35,835 bases of DNA. Origin: an uncultured Selenomonadales bacterium (GTDB taxonomy: Bacteria > Bacillota > Negativicutes > Selenomonadales > Selenomonadaceae). Location: contig CAMHCS010000028.1 in assembly GCA_946183785.1 (NCBI GenBank), positions 1 to 35,835 of the forward strand. The letters run 5' to 3'. The notes under the pieces are model-generated. The model was not told the origin of the DNA, searched no databases, and was given only the letters and a program-made list of their open reading frames with translations. Positions 7,131 through 14,456 of this stretch are shown in pieces. Numbering within the stretch: position 1 is the first letter of the stretch; each line of letters opens with the position of its first letter. The position numbers and the translations under genes are program-made.

Positions 7131-7160
7131 CATATTAATAGGAAGTTTTCTATTAATATG
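7131..7160. repeat. Perfect 11-bp inverted repeat, AT-rich
   Basis: CATATTAATAG (7131-7141) is repeated in perfect inverse as CTATTAATATG (7150-7160) with an 8-base spacer. It lies in the gene-poor 6906-7290 stretch, away from any gene end. It could be an operator or a recombinase/excisionase binding site. The rest of that stretch shows only short unconvincing frames. Confidence 0.6.
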
Positions 7161-7296
7161 GAGCCGCTCTCGCGACCTCTTTTTTGTAACACCTTCTTTG
7201 CCAAAATGGAGCTGAAATCCCGCTCCGGAAATATGCTAGACAAGGCGGTTCGCGTTTGGGAGACTCGTTGATGAAGACGGGCGCTCCCATATTAAA

Positions 7297-7329
7297 ACCG
7301 CCCCGGCGTTACGAAAACGCAAGGGCGGT
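7297..7329 (-). terminator. Hairpin downstream of the integrase gene
   Basis: ACCGCCCCGGCGTT (7297-7310) pairs with AACGCAAGGGCGGT (7316-7329), 12 of 14, with a 5-base loop. On the minus strand it runs into TTTTAAT. It lies about 100 bases beyond the integrase stop. Confidence 0.7.
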
Positions 7330-7430
7330 GGAAGGGCAACAGGAAAATGCTCTTGCCCCACGAAAAAACCTGCCTTAGAAAAGCAACGCAAATCCTGAAG
7401 GACAACGCGAGAGCGCCCAGAACCCCTTGG

Positions 7431-8621
7431 CTAGCCATTAAACAGCGGGTCGGAATCAAGGATATTGTGAAGCTCATCACGCGATTGCTGTAACACATGC
7501 AGATATTTTCTATGTGTCGTATCGGGACTGCTGTGCCCGAGCTGTTCGGCAACTGCCGTAATCGGGACTTTTTTCATCAGCGCGCTGCTCGCCGCGAAAT
7601 GCCTTAAATCATGGTAGCGCGGTTTAGGCTCTATCTTGGCGATTTCGCAAATTTTTTTGTATTCATGGCTGACAAAGTTTCTTGCGCTCATGGCTTTTCC
7701 ATCTAAAGCTGTGAAAATAAGCGACAGATCGTTTTTATAAAAATCTTGGTATTGTTCCGCGTACTGTTTTTGTTGCTCTCGATAACCTTCCAATCTCTGG
7801 GCGACCGCAACCGGGACAGCGACCACGCGCGATTTCCCGCTTTTCGTCGATTTCAAAGACTTTTGCCCATGCACATCCTGCAGGGAACGGTCAACTGTCA
7901 GCTCGTTCCCGTTCAGGCAAGACCAGCGCAAGGCCAAGACTTCCCCGATTCTCATTCCTGTGCTTGCGCCAATCAGCATAAGCAAATAATTCCTTTCTAT
8001 AATGTAGTCCTTCGACACGGAATCAGGCCAATTGTTGTAGCTTCCTTCTTTTGCCGCTTGGAGAAGACGAGCAACCTCGTCCGTCTCCAAGATTTTCAGG
8101 TGTGTTTCCCCACGCCGCGGCGGTTTTGTTTTCAGCACGGGATTTTGGGAAATCAATTCGTGCCTGCAGGCAAGACTGAAACAATTCCGAAAGACCGAGC
8201 GGATCTCGGCGACCGTGGCTGGCGCAAGAGTGTCCAAGAGACCATAGAAATACGTCTGCAAATCTATCGAGGACACTCCTGCAAGGAACTCATCTCCGAA
8301 ATTGGGGATGATATGCTTGCGGGCGACGTTGTCATAGTGCCTAAAGCTTTGATCCGAGCATTGGTGGCGGGCTTCTTCCAGCCATTTCTCAACCAAATCC
8401 TTTACGCGCCATCGCTTTTTCCCAATCAGCGCGCCTTCGTCTGATTGATATTTCGCTTTCCATTGATCCACCTTCTCGTTGAGTGCGGGTCGACTTTTGG
8501 CTTTCAGCGTTATATAATGCGTTTTGTTAGTTGCTGGGTCGAATACACCCAAACGCCATCGGTAATACTCGCCGCACTTATCGTAACACCCATCGCCTTT
8601 CGGATTGCGGACGCGGGACAT
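7431..8621 (-). CDS. Tyrosine recombinase, phage/ICE-type integrase (396 aa)
   Basis: The N-terminus (MSRVRNPKGDGCYDKCGEYY) resembles the arm-binding domains of Tn916/phage-type integrases. A SAM-like core-binding domain spans roughly residues 70-165 (VKDLVEKWLEEARHQ). The catalytic domain carries all expected residues: arginine in GASTGMRIGEVLAL, lysine in SLKSTKSGKSR, histidine and arginine in YHDLRHFAAS, a second histidine in QLGHSS, and the tyrosine nucleophile in HRKYLHVL. It appears complete and active. The ATG directly follows the stop of the excisionase-like gene (TGAATG), so translation is coupled. It would integrate and, with an excisionase, excise a genomic element. The attachment sites are not identified. 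The TAG stop lies inside a copy of the CTTGGCTAG motif. Confidence 0.92.
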   Translation of the reverse strand: MSRVRNPKGDGCYDKCGEYYRWRLGVFDPATNKTHYITLKAKSRPALNEKVDQWKAKYQSDEGALIGKKRWRVKDLVEKWLEEARHQCSDQSFRHYDNVARKHIIPNFGDEFLAGVSSIDLQTYFYGLLDTLAPATVAEIRSVFRNCFSLACRHELISQNPVLKTKPPRRGETHLKILETDEVARLLQAAKEGSYNNWPDSVSKDYIIERNYLLMLIGASTGMRIGEVLALRWSCLNGNELTVDRSLQDVHGQKSLKSTKSGKSRVVAVPVAVAQRLEGYREQQKQYAEQYQDFYKNDLSLIFTALDGKAMSARNFVSHEYKKICEIAKIEPKPRYHDLRHFAASSALMKKVPITAVAEQLGHSSPDTTHRKYLHVLQQSRDELHNILDSDPLFNG

Positions 8622-8900
8622 TCAGTCCACCCCCTTGTTTGTCCCGACCTCAAGAATCTTGCGGACATACGAAACGGGAATCAGGTTCTTTCGACCCATC
8701 TTGCAGCACGGGATTTCTCCCTTCCGGATAAGCAGGTTCACCGTCGTCACGCTTATCTGGTTGTCGCAGATGTCACAAAACTCTGTAGGCGTCACAAAGT
8801 TTCGTGAATCGAGCAGTTCTGTGTTTTTCATCTCAATCTTTCCTTTCCTTATAAGATTGAGGATTTTTAGTGGTTTAATCGCATGCATTTTGTTGTTCAT
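8622..8900 (-). CDS. Excisionase-like helix-turn-helix protein (92 aa)
   Basis: The C-terminal 60 residues match the MerR-like/excisionase helix-turn-helix pattern: FVTPTEFCDICDNQISVTTV, then NLLIRKGEIPCCKMGRKNLI and PVSYVRKIL. Such proteins bend DNA at attachment sites and steer tyrosine recombinases towards excision. They also repress their own operons. Two starts are plausible. ATG 8900 follows GGGAGG at 7 bases. ATG 8831, which gives only the DNA-binding domain (69 aa), follows AAGGAAAGGAAAG, and that second site sits in the loop of a perfect 9-bp hairpin (8832-8861). The gene ends in TGA immediately before the integrase ATG. A minus-strand TATAAT lies at 8918-8923. Confidence 0.75.
   Translation of the reverse strand: MNNKMHAIKPLKILNLIRKGKIEMKNTELLDSRNFVTPTEFCDICDNQISVTTVNLLIRKGEIPCCKMGRKNLIPVSYVRKILEVGTNKGVD
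8832..8861 (-). promoter_or_regulatory. Hairpin enclosing an internal ribosome binding site of the excisionase gene
   Basis: CTCAATCTT (8832-8840) pairs perfectly with AAGATTGAG (8853-8861) on either strand. The loop in minus-strand RNA carries the AAGGAAAGG that would serve the internal ATG at 8831. It could set the ratio of long and short protein forms. Confidence 0.45.
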
Positions 8901-8998
8901 ATTTGTTCCTCCCAAAAATTATAGCAGAAAGTTTTCGGCACTTTGAGGGAGGCTAAGATAATGGCCTTTTTAATGTTCCCTAATATACAAGGAAATAG

Positions 8999-9020
8999 GC
9001 GTCTCTAGGGATAGAGACGC
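8999..9020. repeat. Perfect 7-bp hairpin between the integrase module and comM
   Basis: GCGTCTC pairs with GAGACGC across an 8-base loop, 25 bases upstream of the comM promoter. There is no T-run on either strand. It may be an operator or part of an attachment region. Confidence 0.4.
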
Positions 9021-9044
9021 ATTTGCAGAATTTGCAAAAAATTG

Positions 9045-9073
9045 TTTACTTTGAGCAATTTTCTGTGTATAAT
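9045..9073 (+). promoter_or_regulatory. Promoter of the comM-pilus operon
   Basis: TTTACT (9045-9050) and a perfect TATAAT (9068-9073) are separated by 17 bases, about 80 bases before the comM start. It is the only good sigma-70-type promoter visible ahead of the 9-kb operon. Confidence 0.75.
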
Positions 9074-9154
9074 AGACAAAGGTCTTTATAAATTGTAAAA
9101 TAGTGCAAAATGTTCATACGCTTTTTTCGTATGCGCTTTGCCGAGGAAATGGAG

Positions 9155-10702
9155 ATGGGGACCGCTTTGTTCGCGAAATCTCAGGGCGCAACTACGCTCG
9201 GCGTGGACGGCATGATTATCGACGTGGAAGTGGATTCCGCCAACGGGCTGCCAAGTTTTGAAATTGTGGGACTGCCGGACGCTTCTGTAAAGGAAGCAAA
9301 AGAGCGGGTGCGTACCGCCATCAAGAATTCCGGTTTGAAGCTGAAGGCGGAGAGGGTGACGGTGAATCTCGCGCCTGCCAACCTGCGAAAGGATAATCCA
9401 GGGCTTGATCTTCCCATTGCGATGGGACTTTTGGCTGCATACGCCATAATTCCGCAGGAGGCTTTGCAAAGCCGTCTTTTCGCTGCTGAGCTTTCTTTGG
9501 AGGGCGAACTTCGCGGTGTAAGCGGCATTTTGCCGATGACGGTGAAAGCAAAAGAATCAGGCTTCAAGGAAATTTTTACAGCACGGCAAAACGCCAACGA
9601 AGCGCTGTTAGTCGATGGAGTGACAGTATACGCCGTCGACAATTTGCATTCGTTGGTGGATTTTTTATTGGGAAAGACAGAGCTTTCTCCTGCGCGGGCG
9701 GGCGATGAACCCGCGCAAGAATCGCCTTTTTTCGCGGACGATTTCGCCGACGTGCAGGGGCAGTTTCAGGCGAAGCGCGCTCTTGAAATCGCTGCGGCCG
9801 GAGGACACAACGTGTTGATGAGTGGTTCACCGGGCTCCGGCAAGACGATGCTGGCGCGCCGTGTAAACTCGATTTTGCCCGATCTCACGCAGCAGGAAGC
9901 ACTGGAGGTCACGAAAATATACAGCATTGCGGGCTTGCTTCCCCCCGGCGGCGGCCTGATACGAAAGCGCCCGTTCCGTAGCCCGCACCATACTGCGTCG
10001 ACGACGGCATTAATAGGCGGGGGCACATACCCGCGCCCCGGCGAGGTCACGTTGGCTCAGCACGGAGTGCTGTTTTTAGATGAACTGCCGGAATTCAACA
10101 AGACGACGTTGGAGGTTCTACGTCAGCCGTTGGAGGATCGTCAGGTTACGATTTCCCGGGTGAACGCCACGTTGACCTTTCCCGCGGATTTTATTCTTCT
10201 TGCTGCGATGAATCCCTGCCCCTGCGGGTTTCGTTTTTCCGAGGACGGCGTTCATGTCTGCAATTGCACGCCCACTGAAATCAAGAGGTACACACGCAGG
10301 ATTTCGGGGCCTCTTTTGGATCGCATTGATATCCATATCCGTGTGCCGCAGGTCGACTATAAGGATTTGAGTTCGCGCCAAAAAGCCGAAAGCTCGGAAA
10401 CGATCCGCGAAAGGGTGGCCGCCGCCAGAGACCTTCAGATGAAACGGCTAAGGTCTTTTGGTATTTTTGCCAACGCGCAGATGAATCATGCTATGCTGAA
10501 GGAAATGTGCCCCCTCGGCAGCGCGGCGCAAAGCCTCCTGGAGACGGCGTTCAAGAAAATGAATCTGTCGGCACGCTCCTACGACCGAATTATCAAGGTG
10601 GCACGGACAATCGCCGATCTGGACGGCGCGGAGAATATCGACGCGAAGCATATAGGGGAAGCGGTGCAGCTTCGCAACGATATTGGGTTGGAACAAGTGT
10701 AA
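9155..10702 (+). CDS. comM: ComM/YifB family Mg-chelatase-like AAA+ ATPase (515 aa)
   Basis: The protein opens with ALFAKSQGATTLGVDGMIID, the standard N-terminus of this family. An N-terminal ChlI-like domain (LPSFEIVGLPDASVKEAKER) is followed by the AAA+ core with Walker A GSPGSGKTMLARR, Walker B GVLFLDELPEF and the LRQPLEDRQVTISR segment. MNPCPCGF and CNCTPTEIKRY form the cysteine-rich insertion, and a C-terminal lid domain closes it. ComM in other bacteria is a hexameric helicase that promotes branch migration during natural transformation. Start: ATG 9155 follows GAGGAAATGGAG; the upstream ATG 9110 lacks a site and would add an atypical 15 residues. Its position ahead of type IV pilus genes fits DNA uptake. 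It is the first gene of the operon. Confidence 0.93.
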   Translation: MGTALFAKSQGATTLGVDGMIIDVEVDSANGLPSFEIVGLPDASVKEAKERVRTAIKNSGLKLKAERVTVNLAPANLRKDNPGLDLPIAMGLLAAYAIIPQEALQSRLFAAELSLEGELRGVSGILPMTVKAKESGFKEIFTARQNANEALLVDGVTVYAVDNLHSLVDFLLGKTELSPARAGDEPAQESPFFADDFADVQGQFQAKRALEIAAAGGHNVLMSGSPGSGKTMLARRVNSILPDLTQQEALEVTKIYSIAGLLPPGGGLIRKRPFRSPHHTASTTALIGGGTYPRPGEVTLAQHGVLFLDELPEFNKTTLEVLRQPLEDRQVTISRVNATLTFPADFILLAAMNPCPCGFRFSEDGVHVCNCTPTEIKRYTRRISGPLLDRIDIHIRVPQVDYKDLSSRQKAESSETIRERVAAARDLQMKRLRSFGIFANAQMNHAMLKEMCPLGSAAQSLLETAFKKMNLSARSYDRIIKVARTIADLDGAENIDAKHIGEAVQLRNDIGLEQV

Positions 10703-10714
10703 GGAGAGTTGTTG

Positions 10715-11593
10715 ATGAAAGGCATTTCCGGCGAGACGAAAAATCTTGGCGTCATAGGCTGGCCGATCGTGCATTCGCTGTCGCCTGCGATGCAGGCGGC
10801 GGCAATACGGGCGGCTGGGATTGACTATGCGTATATTGCTATGCCCGTACACCCGGAGGCGCTGACGCAGGCGGTGGCTGGGCTTCGAAGTCTCGGCTTT
10901 CGCGGCTTCAACGTCACGATACCGCACAAAACGGCAATTATCGAATGCCTCGACAAGATTGACGAGGACGCGCGCCGTATCGGCGCGGTGAATACCGTCG
11001 TCATTGAAGACGGGAGGCTGTCGGGACACAATACTGACGTAACCGGTTTTTTGCGCGGCCTTTCCCGTCAGGGTATGACTGTGCGGGGGAAACGTGCGGC
11101 GCTTTTCGGCGCGGGCGGCGCGGCACGCGCGGTGATTTGGGGGCTTGCAAAAGAAGGCGCGGAACGCATTACGGTAGGCGTTCGCGATGAAATGAAGGCG
11201 CGGGCGGCCCTCGCCGATCTTGCGTCCGTTGTAAACCTGGAGGTATTTTCCTGGGAGGATACCGCTTTTCGGGACGCGCTTAAGAATGCGGCGCTTCTCG
11301 TCAATTCGACGCCGCTCGGCATGACGCCGAAACTGGAGGCTATACCTCCGGTGGATTGGAATCTCGTTCAACCGTCAGCTTTTGTCTACGATATTATTTA
11401 TACGCCTGCGCGTACGCGCTTCCTGCAGGAAGCGGAAGCGCGCGGCCATCGCGTGCTGAACGGGACTTCAATGTTGGTGGGGCAGGGAGCGGAAGCCCTC
11501 GCCCTTTGGACGGGGATACAGCCGGACGAGGCCGCGATGGAGCGAGCTCTTTTGGACGCCCTCGCGGGCAAACGGGAGGCTGACAGGGCATGA
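10715..11593 (+). CDS. aroE: Shikimate dehydrogenase (292 aa)
   Basis: Reduces 3-dehydroshikimate to shikimate with NADPH in aromatic amino acid synthesis, in the cytosol. The substrate domain shows GWPIVHSLSPAMQ and NVTIPHK with the catalytic lysine, then NTVV and GHNTD with the catalytic aspartate. The nucleotide-binding loop is FGAGGAARAV. VNSTPLGM and GTSMLVGQGAEA near the end are also typical. Start ATG 10715 follows AAGGAGAG; two TTG codons just upstream are less likely. It lies 12 bases after comM and overlaps the next gene by 4 bases. Metabolically it is out of place in a pilus operon, so the link is probably positional. Confidence 0.95.
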   Translation: MKGISGETKNLGVIGWPIVHSLSPAMQAAAIRAAGIDYAYIAMPVHPEALTQAVAGLRSLGFRGFNVTIPHKTAIIECLDKIDEDARRIGAVNTVVIEDGRLSGHNTDVTGFLRGLSRQGMTVRGKRAALFGAGGAARAVIWGLAKEGAERITVGVRDEMKARAALADLASVVNLEVFSWEDTAFRDALKNAALLVNSTPLGMTPKLEAIPPVDWNLVQPSAFVYDIIYTPARTRFLQEAEARGHRVLNGTSMLVGQGAEALALWTGIQPDEAAMERALLDALAGKREADRA

Positions 11594-12165
11594 AGCTGAA
11601 GAGCGCGGAAGCGCTTCAAAAGGAGCTGGCCATACTCCGCCAGCAATACGAAGATCTCGAAAAGGAAACAGGCTATTTGCGGAAGCGGTACGACGAACTG
11701 AAAGAAGAATACGAAAAACTGCAGCAGTATGTGACGGAAAATGCGCAGCCCCCCCGAGTGGAGTACGACGGCGCGCAGTTCATTGAGCCGGGCGCCGAAA
11801 ACGATTTTTACACGGGGGAACGAAAGGATATCCTGCTGTCCGTGTTGGACGACGCGCTTGTTTCGTTGAAACCGGGCAGCCGACGGCGAGACGTGGTGTT
11901 CTCCGTCCTCGCAGCCAACGGCGGGGAAAAGCGGCAGAAAAAACGCGCTGAGGAATTGAAAACTATTTTGCGCGGGTATGTTTCCATGGACGCAGCCGTC
12001 AGAAATCGTTTGCAAAAGTTTGGCTTCGTCATCAGCGGCGCGGGCAAGCATTATGAATTGACCTATTTCGGCGACAATCGTTATGCGTATACGATTTCAA
12101 AAACGGCCGGCGACGGGCGGGTCGGCATAAGCGCCGCCTCGTCGATCGCGACGTTGGTGCTTTGA
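11590..12165 (+). CDS. Coiled-coil protein of unknown function in the pilus operon (191 aa)
   Basis: Start ATG overlaps the aroE stop (ATGA). Residues 5-50 form a long charged coiled coil (LAILRQQYEDLEKETGYLRK onward). The C-terminal part is compact: FYTGERKDILLSVLDDAL, a basic stretch GGEKRQKKRAEELKTILRGY, then HYELTYFGDNRYAYTISKT. There is no signal peptide, membrane segment or catalytic motif that I recognise. It lies between aroE and the pilus assembly ATPase and is tightly coupled to both (one base before the latter), so a cytosolic role in pilus or competence function is possible. It could equally be an unrelated DNA- or RNA-binding protein. Confidence 0.7.
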   Translation: MKLKSAEALQKELAILRQQYEDLEKETGYLRKRYDELKEEYEKLQQYVTENAQPPRVEYDGAQFIEPGAENDFYTGERKDILLSVLDDALVSLKPGSRRRDVVFSVLAANGGEKRQKKRAEELKTILRGYVSMDAAVRNRLQKFGFVISGAGKHYELTYFGDNRYAYTISKTAGDGRVGISAASSIATLVL

Positions 12166-12166
12166 A

Positions 12167-13429
12167 ATGAAGCCGGACAATCGTAAAAGCGTCGTCGCCC
12201 TGGCAGAGCAGGCGGCACGCGGAATAGCCATTGGAGGCCGCACAGCCGGCGCGGCACACCCTTCCGTGTCCGCCGCGCCGGTAGTGTCGCTGATGGACGA
12301 GATCATCCGCGAAGCGGTTGCGATGAACGCCAGCGATATCCATATTGAGCCGCTAAAGGACAAGTTGCGCGTCCGATATCGTATCGACGGCGTGCTTCGG
12401 GAGATGTACGGCGGACTATCTCTGAAGTTGAAAGAAGTCCTGCTGTCACGGCTTAAAATCATGGCGAAGCTCGACACGACCGAGCGCCGGTTACCGCAGG
12501 ACGGACGTATTGCGTTTCCGGCGGGTGACGGCACGGTGGATATTCGAGTCTCGACCATGCCGGTACTCTTGGGCGAAACGGCCGTGCTCCGTCTTTTGAG
12601 CGGCGCGCGGCGGCTCCTGCACTTGGACGAGCTTGGATTCTCGCCGGAAAACCGCCTTCGGTTTGACGACTGGTGCCGCCGCCCATCGGGACTTGTCCTG
12701 GCTACAGGCCCAGTTAATTCGGGAAAAACCACGGCCCTTTATGCCGCGCTGAACGAGTTGAATTCGACGGAGAAAAACATTGTGACCATCGAGGATCCGG
12801 TCGAATATTTCCTTCCGGGGGTCAACCAGATCCAGGTCGGCTCCGATACGAAAATGAGCTTCGCGCGAGGCGTCCGCTCTCTGATGAGGCAGGATTTCGA
12901 TATTGGTATGGTGGGTGAGATCCGCGACGAGGAAACGGCGGAGATTGCCGTACGCGCAGCGATGACGGGGCGGCTGCTCTTCTCGACGCTGCATACGGGA
13001 AGCGCGACCGGTGCGGTCTTCCGCATGCTCGACATGGGCGTGAAGCCATATCTTCTGGCAGCGTCGCTTTTAGGAATTATGGCGCAGCGATTGGTTCGTC
13101 GGCTTTGTCCCACGTGTCGGGAACCCTATGAAGCGGGAGAAGATGAAACGCGTTTTATGGCGGCGCATGGCTCTAAGACGCGTCGACTGTTTCGTCCGCA
13201 TGGCTGTGAAAAATGCAACGGAACCGGCTATCAAGGACGTACGGCAATCCATGAGCTGCTGTCGGCCAACGACGCCGTGCGGCGAGCCGTCGCCGGGCAG
13301 TATGACGATATGGAAGCTTTGGCAAGGGAAGCGGGTATGATAACTTTGGCGGAGGACGGCGTCAAAAAAGCGGCGGAGGGCCTGACCTCTCTGGCCGAAG
13401 TCAGGAGAGTGGTCTATGGCGGGAGTTGA
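12167..13429 (+). CDS. pilB: Type IV pilus assembly ATPase, GspE/PilB family (420 aa)
   Basis: A secretion/pilus hexameric ATPase that powers pilin polymerisation at the inner face of the membrane. It shows NASDIHIEPLKDKLRVRYRI, Walker A in GPVNSGKTTALYA, the Asp box TIEDPVEYFLPGVNQIQV, Walker B in GMVGEIRDEETAEIAVRAA, and the His box FSTLHTGSA. The zinc-binding CPTC and CEKCNGTGYQGR motifs mark it as an assembly-type enzyme. At 420 residues it lacks the N-terminal MshEN/GspE-N region of full-length PilB (about 560). The usual RQDPDI is RQDFDI here. It starts one base after the previous stop with only a weak ribosome binding site, so it depends on coupling, and it overlaps the next ATPase gene by 14 bases. 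Confidence 0.9.
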   Translation: MKPDNRKSVVALAEQAARGIAIGGRTAGAAHPSVSAAPVVSLMDEIIREAVAMNASDIHIEPLKDKLRVRYRIDGVLREMYGGLSLKLKEVLLSRLKIMAKLDTTERRLPQDGRIAFPAGDGTVDIRVSTMPVLLGETAVLRLLSGARRLLHLDELGFSPENRLRFDDWCRRPSGLVLATGPVNSGKTTALYAALNELNSTEKNIVTIEDPVEYFLPGVNQIQVGSDTKMSFARGVRSLMRQDFDIGMVGEIRDEETAEIAVRAAMTGRLLFSTLHTGSATGAVFRMLDMGVKPYLLAASLLGIMAQRLVRRLCPTCREPYEAGEDETRFMAAHGSKTRRLFRPHGCEKCNGTGYQGRTAIHELLSANDAVRRAVAGQYDDMEALAREAGMITLAEDGVKKAAEGLTSLAEVRRVVYGGS

Positions 13430-14456
13430 AAGACTGGAATGGGAGAAGCTTCTTGCGCAGGCGGTTGCTCAGGGAGCGTCGGATATCCACCTCGCGCCTG
13501 ACGCGGCGGCCTTCTTTCGCGTATGTGGAGATATTGCGGAGGGGGGAGCCGGGGCGACGGCACAAGAAATAACGGCTCTTCTCGCCAAATGGACGACACC
13601 GGAACAAAGGGAGCGTCTGCAGGCGCAAGGAGAGCTCGATTTCGCCAAAGAGGAAAAGGATGCGCGGCTTCGCGTTCACGCCTACACGACACGGCGAGGC
13701 ATCGCGCTTTCCGTGAGACTCGTGCCGAAGCGTATTCCGCCGTTGGATTCACTGGGCGTTCCGCCTGTTTTTCATCGTATGCTTTCCCTTCGGAGCGGTC
13801 TCGTCCTTATTTCGGGAAAGACGGGCGCAGGAAAGACGACGACGCTGGCGGCGTTCCTCGACGCCGTTGCCCACGAGCGGGCGGCCCATATCGTCACGTT
13901 GGAAGATCCCATTGAGTACGTGTTTTCGTCGGGAAAAAGCATCTTCAGTCAACGGGAGTTCGGCGTACACTTTGAAAGTTTTGGCCGCGCGATACGGGGC
14001 GCGCTCCGCGAAGATCCGGATATTTTGCTCGTAGGCGAGCTGCGGGATGCAGACGCTGCGCGGGCGGCAATCAGCGCGGCGGAAACGGGGCAGTTGGTGC
14101 TTGCGAGCCTGCATACTCGTTCCGCCGTTGAGGCGGTACACCGACTGGAAAGTTTTTTCCCTGCGGCGCAGCAACAGGAGATCAGAGCGCAACTCGCCGC
14201 CGTACTCGAAGCGATGATCTCGCAGGAGCTTTTGCCCGCGAGAGGCGGAGGCAGGGTTCTTGCTTCAGAAGTGCTCGTCGCAACGGACGCGGTACGCCAT
14301 CTGATTCGCGCGGGAAAACCGGAGCAGCTCGCTTCCTGCATTGTCTCCGGCGCGGCTTCTGGTATGCAGACGCTGCGGCAGGATATTGAGCGGTTGACCG
14401 CGCAGCAAAAAATCGACTCTGAAACGGCACGTCGCCGCTTGGAGGACGCTCGATGA
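13416..14456 (+). CDS. pilT: Type IV pilus ATPase, PilT-like (346 aa)
   Basis: A second pilus ATPase, shorter and without the zinc-binding cysteines, as in retraction ATPases. Motifs: GASDIHLAPDAAAFFRVCGD, Walker A SGKTGAGKTTTLAAF, TLEDPIEYVF, Walker B LLVGELRDADAARAAI, and LASLHTRSAVEAVHRLESFF. The AIRAGK-type C-terminal region is replaced by RHLIRAGKPEQLASCI and GMQTLRQDIERL, the usual PilT ending. It should depolymerise the pilus, driving twitching or DNA uptake. Start ATG 13416 has GGAGAG upstream, inside the end of the previous gene. It overlaps the next gene by 4 bases. Confidence 0.88.
   Translation: MAGVERLEWEKLLAQAVAQGASDIHLAPDAAAFFRVCGDIAEGGAGATAQEITALLAKWTTPEQRERLQAQGELDFAKEEKDARLRVHAYTTRRGIALSVRLVPKRIPPLDSLGVPPVFHRMLSLRSGLVLISGKTGAGKTTTLAAFLDAVAHERAAHIVTLEDPIEYVFSSGKSIFSQREFGVHFESFGRAIRGALREDPDILLVGELRDADAARAAISAAETGQLVLASLHTRSAVEAVHRLESFFPAAQQQEIRAQLAAVLEAMISQELLPARGGGRVLASEVLVATDAVRHLIRAGKPEQLASCIVSGAASGMQTLRQDIERLTAQQKIDSETARRRLEDAR

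Noticed and set aside
6987..7133. 48-codon minus-strand ORF starting inside the 11-bp inverted repeat
   Set aside because: No ribosome binding site precedes its ATG, and the peptide has no recognisable features.
7292..7552. Minus-strand frame of 86 codons overlapping the integrase end
   Set aside because: It runs in another frame through the integrase gene and its terminator hairpin, with no ribosome binding site; the integrase is the real gene.
9110..9154. Extended N-terminus of ComM from ATG 9110
   Set aside because: The 15 extra residues are unlike the family, and the ribosome binding site GAGGAAATGGAG lies within them, just ahead of ATG 9155.
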